A stretch of 64,000 nucleotides of DNA from Mugil cephalus. Its lineage: Eukaryota > Chordata > Actinopteri > Mugiliformes > Mugilidae. The notes below the pieces were generated by a model. It saw only the letters and a program-made list of their open reading frames with translations. It did no database searches and was not told the origin of the DNA. Position numbers and translations under genes: made by a program. Positions 58,120-64,000 of the stretch are shown here, one piece after another. The stretch is taken from assembly GCF_022458985.1 (NCBI RefSeq), contig NC_061771.1, positions 20,781,501 through 20,845,500 on the forward strand, written 5' to 3'. Numbering within the stretch: the stretch's first letter is position 1; each line of letters begins with the position of its first letter.

Positions 58120-58872
58120 AGGAAAATGGCATTGATCATGTAAGGTCGGCACCTTTTCACCCTTCCTCCGATGGTCTGGCAGAGAGCAGTCCAGAGCGTC
58201 AAGGAGGAGGTGAAGGAGGTTAAAGGTGACACACAGAGGCACAAATTGCCTTTGGACCTGCTCATGCCTGATGTAAAACCAAAAGTGCAGCAAAGGCAAC
58301 TGAAACGGAAAGAGAATCACAACGGAGGACATCGTGTTCATCACATAGTACTTGTACGGTCCATAGCAGATTCCAGCTGACATGACAAGCTTATCTGGTC
58401 CAGTGTCGTACACCATGACCATCAGAAATGGTCAAACCCTGAAGTGGCATGTGGATCAAGTTAGCGCTAGATTAACAGACACTGTTCCCAGCAAACTTGA
58501 CAAAGAGCTGGAGCCACTGCTTGACATGGAAGAGGGCTCCCAGGGCTGCTTGCCTTCAGTGGTGGACATACCACGACAACCTCAGTCATGTGAGTCACCG
58601 GAGTTATAGCCTGCTCCAAACAACCAGACTCACCCGTTGAACCAGTGTTCCCAGAGACAGAGACATTCACCTGTGTGTCTCAAGGACTTTGTTAGGAAGA
58701 GTAAGATCTTACCTGGAATAGAGCTACAAGGTGCTCTGATCTCAGTGGAGGACATACCTCCTTAGTTTGGTTAAAGGAAATAATTGAATTTACTGTTCTA
58801 TGTTAATGCTTGCGTATATGTATTTTACATTTCAGACAAGTATGTGTTGTTAACTTAAAGGGGGAGGAGATG
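58120..58872 (+). mobile_element. Ty3/Gypsy retrotransposon fragment: integrase end and polypurine tract
   Basis: Plus-strand text reads NGIDHVRSAPFHPSSDGLAE (integrase core end), then, after a deletion, LSGPVSYTMTIRNGQTLKWH followed by VDQVSAR (integrase C-terminal module), then a tail to a stop near 58763. A polypurine tract AAAGGGGGAGGAGA at 58857-58870 and the TGTGG start of the 3' LTR follow. The 5' part of the element is missing. Confidence 0.75.
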
Positions 58873-58878
58873 TGGTAT

Positions 58879-59108
58879 CGGGGGCTGCACAGCGGCTCGG
58901 TGGTCAGCACCGATGCCTGCCAGCGAGAAGGTCCAGGTACACTCCGGTGTCCTCCCACCTCCAAAGACATGCTCGTTAGGCAGTCCTGGGGTTGAGCTGA
59001 TAGACTGGCCACCTATCCAGGTGTGTCCCGCCTTTCGCGCAATGACAGCTGGGCTAGGATCCAGCAACCTCATGACCCTAGTGAGGATAAGCAGTTGTAC
59101 AAGATGAT
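58879..59108 (+). mobile_element. SINE-like repeat with tRNA-like head, near complete
   Basis: GGGCTGCACAGCGGCTCGGTGG, with CTCGGTGGTCAGCACCG, is the A-box-like head. The middle has CTCCCACCTCCAAAGACATG, and the tail TAGTGAGGATAAGCAGTTGT. It sits 8-9 bases into the Gypsy 3' LTR. Confidence 0.65.
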
Positions 59109-59109
59109 A

Positions 59110-62100
59110 TATATACGTATTCGCATCAGCGTGGAGAATGGAATGTTTTTTCTGTACTCGGAGAATGGCATTCCTCTGTATGCATTGGAAAGTGTTTCTT
59201 TCATTATCAAAATAGAATATTTTTCACAAACACAAGGCACTGAAGTAAAAGGAAGGAACATCCTGGTCACAGGTTGTGAGTCACTCTTGCTGGTCTTTCA
59301 GTTTACCAGCCCGAACCTGTGTGAGCCGCAGCATGTAGACAGGCAAACAGACACATTGGGAGTCTCCCTGATGCGGCCCCTTACTAACTGGCTTGCTGCT
59401 GCACATGGGCAAAATGAAGCGAACCTACCTCCAAGGTACCTCTTGCCTGAGCCTCCCCAGAGTGTCATGAAACAGTCCTGGGGTTGAGCCAAAACCCTTG
59501 GTAAAAATATAACTAAGGCAATGACACGCTGCGTTATTCACAGTGTACCCTTAAGAGAGAACATTGTTTTCATTAGGAGGAAACTGAAACAGAAACCCTG
59601 AATAATAATAATAATCAAGTCTAATACTTCACATTAGAAAACAAGCTACAGTGATTGTTGACTGCACATGCTCACTACGATTTCTTTATGCCTGTGGAAC
59701 ACGATGTTTTCAACATGAAAACTGATTTACAAGATTTTATCATGGCTGTCAGCCATAATAGCTCCTCCCTTGTGTCATTGGTGTTTTTAACTATCAGTTG
59801 ATCTTTCACATGGGTCAGTAGCAATTGGTTGCAACTTCCAAACACGCAAGACTTGACTTTGAGGAATGATTGTTACCTTTTGGTGTCCAGGATGTTTGTT
59901 CATGTGCTGCATTTGATGCACACTTACACATCTCAGAAGTATAGATTGACGCTGTTACATCTAAATGCCTTCATCTTTATGATTCCTTCTCTGATCATTA
60001 TGAGTTTTATAATACATGTTTTATTTTACTTTTACTTTTACTTCCAAGCAACCAATCCTATTTAACTGAACAGTTGTAATATATGTGAGAGATAGAAATT
60101 CACAAATGCAACAGATAGGAATTTCACAATCTGAATTAAATAAGAGAAACAGACTGATTGGCTGCTGAATCAGCAAATTAGCACCACAAACGCTTCAGTC
60201 CCACATGTCCAGGACTCCTGTAACCCCTCGACATCCCCAAATATTCCTGTAGATGACATTAAGCCTTAAGGACGCAGCACAAACATTCCAGCACAAAGAC
60301 ATGGGCAGAAGAGGTAGATTTTTCTTTCTTGTGTTTATTGACATAGAGTCATTGTCATAGTCATCAACACTGGTGAAGTCCTTGGAAAGTGTTGTAGTAG
60401 CCCTGATGTACAAATCACATCTGCTGTCAGGTAGTTTCCAAAGTTTCCCCAAAATGTAATGAAAGGTTCATTTAATACACTTTGCTTCTGTGTAAATATT
60501 TTTCATACGATGTGCGATATCTCAGCTGAAACACAAGGCACTTGGACACCTCTGAAATACTGATTACAATACATGAATGTGCAAACAAGAATACATGATA
60601 CATCAGTACAGATTCTGGCCATAGGGGACCATTGTCAAAAAAAAAAAAAAAAACTTCTCATCAGAAATACTTGAGAGACTGCTTTTTAGCTATTATTTGG
60701 CTTCACATACATTTTCATGTCTTACCATTCATCTGAAGCAAATGTGTACTTATTACCTATACACACCTTTGTCTACTTAGTTCTACTTGAATCATGTCAT
60801 GTATTTAAAAGGCAGGGCTGATCCGGTTAGACCATTGTCCACAATTGATTAATAGAGAAAGGAATGAGCAAAGATAAATGTCAAGCAAAAGAGTCCACTT
60901 CAAACCTACATTCAGTTGCGTCAACACAGCTTTTTTTTTCTTTGTTCTTGTGACGTGAAAACTCCGGTTGAACATGGGGATGGATTCTTATCATTCATCA
61001 CACATTATAGTGTTGTGTTCGTGCCGAAGGACTCATGCATAGCTAAAGCAAACAACAGAGCAGCCCAGAGACTCACTGAGATCAAATCGTGAATCAGTGC
61101 ATTAACTATGATCTAATTTATGTAATTGGTTTGAGCAGAACAATGAAAGCTTAGAAATCCAATTAATCTCATGAAACCGTTGACTATTAATAAGAATGAG
61201 GGCTGTGCAAAATGATAGACGTTAATGGAATGTTAATGTGTGTGTCCTTTAATGTTAATGCTGTGTATGGACTCTGTTCCTTACCGCTCCCCATTACACC
61301 GCTTCCCCTTCATCTTTGTGAATGAGTCATTGGGTGAGTGGAAACAGTCACTGGGGATTGTCAAAAATCAACTCTACAAAGATGTGCCTGCTGCGTGATT
61401 GTCGGCTGATGTTGAGCAGAACATGGGCGGACTGATGCATTTTATCTTTCGCGTAAGTCTCCTACTTCATGTGGTATCTAACCATGCAGCCCAGTGATTC
61501 TGTCCATGCTTTAGAACCTACCACAAGTACTTTGAGCTAAATTTGAACATGCCAGTGATTAGCAAACATAATATTCAAGCGTTGTTAGCATATAGAAATC
61601 TGTAACTTGGCACTGAAGACTAGCTGAGCTGAGAGTGTTCAGCAAAAATAAAACAAAGTACTGAATATCAGATTGAAGATAACCAATGTCAGATAACCGA
61701 GCCTCTGGTCAGGAATGTGTAACCCAGATGCAAAATGCAGTTTGTTGCGCAGTGATACATCATATATGCTACAAATGTCTGTATGAAATATGGCAGTCCA
61801 AGTTGTTTATATGTTTCAATCTGAAACAACCAAGCAACACTGTTGTTGCACTTAGCGTTGCTAGAGATGTCCCAAACCAAGTTGCCCCTCTCATTGTAGC
61901 ATGGTACAGACAAAGCCGACTTTTGTAAAGTCATTAAATGAAAATGGTATGTATATGGTTGGTTTGGTTTTTTCCTTTCTCACGTGGTGGAGTGACATTA
62001 TAAATGTTAAAAAAGCTCAAACATGGATGGTGGGAAAACCCAGAGCTCAAAGGCCTGGTTTCGTACAGTCATAACAAAGACCTATGGCTCTCATGGTGGC

Positions 62101-62238
62101 TGTGATCACTCACACATAGGCTACACAAACAAACACATATTTTCCACTATTGTCCATGTGTTCCCACCATACAGGAATGCATACCCATTTACAGGAAAAC
62201 GCCCAACTCTTGGCTCTATGCACCTCTGAGTACCGTTT
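59110..62238. other. Quiet intergenic stretch, 3' flank of glis2
   Basis: Bases 59260-59500 have somewhat higher GC and open frames with no domain. The rest is AT-rich with few repeats and an A-run at 60638-60653. The glis2 3' untranslated region should occupy the right part (leftward from 62238), but I cannot place its end. Confidence 0.45.
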
Positions 62239-62909
62239 CTAGCTGACAACAGCTGGTTTGAGGAGGAGTGCCCTTGAGGGAACAACCACCCAGGACAAGG
62301 GGTCACTTCGTCTGGCAGCCACCCCGGCAGACAGGTTCAACACTTCCTCCACCTCTCCTTCCTCGTCTTCCTCCTCGTCCACTGGCTCCTTCCCTGCCAG
62401 CCGCCCCAGCCCTCCCAGAGCTCCCAGCCCCAGCATCGATGCAGCTGAAAGTCCGAAGTGTAACAGTGGGGAGTCGGAGAGGCCAAGTGGCTCCACGCCA
62501 CTGCCTATTCCTCCGCCTATGGAGAAGACAGGTGCTCCGTGGTGACTTAAGGCTCTGGCATGGTAGAAAGCAGACAGCGGCAAAGAGGTTCCGAGGCCCC
62601 CAAGGAGAGCTGCAGCAGTCCCAGGGATGATGACATGAGCCCTGCCTACGGGCGGCAGTTCAGAGGCACCCTGGTGTCCGAGCCCTGTACCCAGCCTGCT
62701 TGAACTATTTTGATCCTGGGCAACAAAGTGCCCGTGGGCCTTGATGTGTTTGCGTAGAGAGCTGGGATCTGTGTAGCGCTTCAGGCAGCCTGCCATCTTG
62801 CAGTAGTAGGGCTTGTCCACATAGTGGGTGCGAGTGTGCTTGAAGCGGTCGCTAGAGTTGGAGTAGCGCTTGCTGCATCCTTCATATGGGCAGATGTAGG
62901 GTTTTTCTC
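62239..62909 (-). CDS. glis2: GLIS2-type zinc-finger transcription factor, last coding exon (partial gene)
   Basis: The exon follows an acceptor (CTCTTCTTCCAG, ending at 62910), starts inside a Gly codon and gives 222 residues plus stop. Zinc finger 4 has C6, C11, H24 and H28 with the [14 protein letters not shown] signature. Finger 5 has C36, C41, H54 and H58 within [20 protein letters not shown] low-complexity region follows, including an acidic run ([12 protein letters not shown]), an LNLS motif and the ending [17 protein letters not shown], which corresponds to the GLIS2 C-terminus rather than GLIS1 or GLIS3. GLIS2 is a nuclear DNA-binding regulator, mainly a repressor, known for kidney roles in mammals. 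Fingers 1-3 and the N-terminus lie beyond the window. Whether it is glis2a or glis2b is not resolved. Confidence 0.93.
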
Positions 62910-64000
62910 CTGGAAGAAGAGAAAAAGGGTGTTGGGGAGAGACACTTAGATAAAGGATACAGAAAAATGTGATGATCTTATTAAATTCTTTCTCGGGTTA
63001 AATCTTAAAAAATGGGGTACTTTATGAGTTTTATGGTGTATCCGTTTTAAACTGCAATCTTAGCATTGTCACTATTTTGTTTATCCATTCATGCACAATC
63101 CGTCCTTCACTGTGAGCTTCTGAGAGTTAGGATGTCAGTTCTTTACAAGGTAAAGAAGAAAACATTTGTAGACTGTGCTATGTCTGTACTCATAGAATCC
63201 AGTGTTACTGGAAATAACTTTGTCTCTGTGGGTCAAGCACCGAAACAGCTAGATTCAGCTCCATAACCAACATTTGACCTGGCTGTAAGAGAGTCCTTGC
63301 CGAAAATTTGTATTGTACTCCTAGCCTCTTCCATATTGGATGTTTGCCATTTTGAACACGCAGAAGAGCAAACAGATGACAGATTGTTAAACAAACTACT
63401 GCAAATAACTATCTACACACGTTCACAAAGCCTCGATTGTGTTCAATAAGTAGTCCAGTGTCAGAAAAATATATTTGCCTTGGCTTTATGTAAATTTTGA
63501 TGGTATTTTGGAAAAGCACCACTGCAACTGCACAAAAAGCAGGTAGTTGTACTTTGACAGACTTTAACGATCTTGGTAGCTTAGTTGTTACAAAAAGATG
63601 AGCTGGATAGTTTCACGAGATAAGTACAAAAAAATGCATTGTAATGTTACAATGCTATTCTAAAAAGAATAATAAATAAAGGTCAGAATCATCAGGCACC
63701 ATGACATAACAGACATAACAGATTCAAACTAAGGGCTGTTGGCTTTGAATGGTAACTCGGTTCACAAATACAGAATACATAGAACATTATGCCCACCTTC
63801 CTAATATTATGTAGGTCTCCCATGGTCTAGAGGGAGAAGAGCATGAAGGTGCAAAATGAGTTAAAAACAAAGCTGACAGATTTGATCCAATCTTAGTATT
63901 TGTAGTGTTGTGTTTGTCTAAGGCCTTGTTAGGTATGATCCATGATTTATGATGTGATTTTGTCTCTGCAGTTTATCAGGTCAAACGTACATAGGCATGC
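62910..64000 (-). other. Intron of glis2 running off the right edge
   Basis: No further zinc-finger coding text is found on the minus strand to the edge. It contains one MITE arm (63782-63832) and AT-rich sequence. A short plus-strand open frame (63066-63266) is considered chance. Confidence 0.7.
63782..63832 (+). mobile_element. MITE left arm inside the glis2 intron
   Basis: GAACATTATGCCCACCTTCC and TAATATTATGTAGGTCTCCC match the left end of the 18352-18662 member. The right part is absent. Confidence 0.6.

Noticed and set aside
62258-62630. Proline/serine-rich plus-strand frames of 95-120 residues
   Set aside because: They are antisense shadows of the GC-rich glis2 coding exon.

Overview
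The window looks like a repeat-rich stretch of a ray-finned (teleost) fish nuclear genome. The evidence is intron-bearing vertebrate genes (GT31 beta-1,3-galactosyltransferases and the last exon of a GLIS2-type zinc-finger gene) embedded in decayed L2-clade and Rex1-like LINEs, Tc1/mariner and hAT/Harbinger-like DNA elements, a Ty3/Gypsy remnant and many microsatellites. There are no operons, ribosome-binding sites or CRISPR arrays, and I recognised no rRNA or tRNA gene.

Four gene bodies are well supported, all on the minus strand. Two are nearly identical 351-residue beta-1,3-galactosyltransferase-like genes (4570-5625 and 19743-20798), each inside a direct segmental duplication (3934-6910 and 18200-22000). 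The third (48406-49513 plus a 35-base first coding exon at 52775-52809) is a more diverged 380-residue paralogue whose exons join exactly in frame across a 3.26 kb intron. The fourth (62239-62909) is the 3'-terminal coding exon of glis2, with zinc fingers 4 and 5 and the conserved C-terminus; its upstream exons lie beyond the right edge.

Layout: 1-3.9 kb, inverted Tc1/MITE composite, a 20-bp-arm hairpin and a tandem duplication; 3.9-7 kb, first galactosyltransferase unit; 7-14.9 kb, LINE fragments and dispersed repeats; 14.9-18.2 kb, long broken L2 LINE; 18.2-22 kb, second galactosyltransferase unit; 22-29.3 kb, broken LINE pieces, minisatellite, MITEs and a second copy of the 11.3-12.7 kb block; 29.3-36.7 kb, frameshifted Myb/SANT exon, a Tc1 element with recognisable ends, a hAT-like MITE and a second Tc1 composite; 37-44 kb, 1.9 kb direct duplication separated by a minus-strand L2; 44-48.4 kb, MITEs; 48.4-53 kb, third galactosyltransferase; 53-59.1 kb, a two-exon relic, three LINE/LTR remnants and a SINE-like insertion; 59.1-64 kb, quiet sequence and glis2.

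Functionally the window is a local galactosyltransferase cluster expanded by segmental duplication, next to a transcription-factor gene with no obvious functional link. The type II membrane enzymes would act in the Golgi on glycoprotein or glycolipid acceptors. I did not find a convincing new biological system. The most informative points are the hidden first exon of the third galactosyltransferase, the excess of amino-acid-changing differences between the twin copies, and reuse of the third gene's 5' flank in the 37-43 kb duplication.
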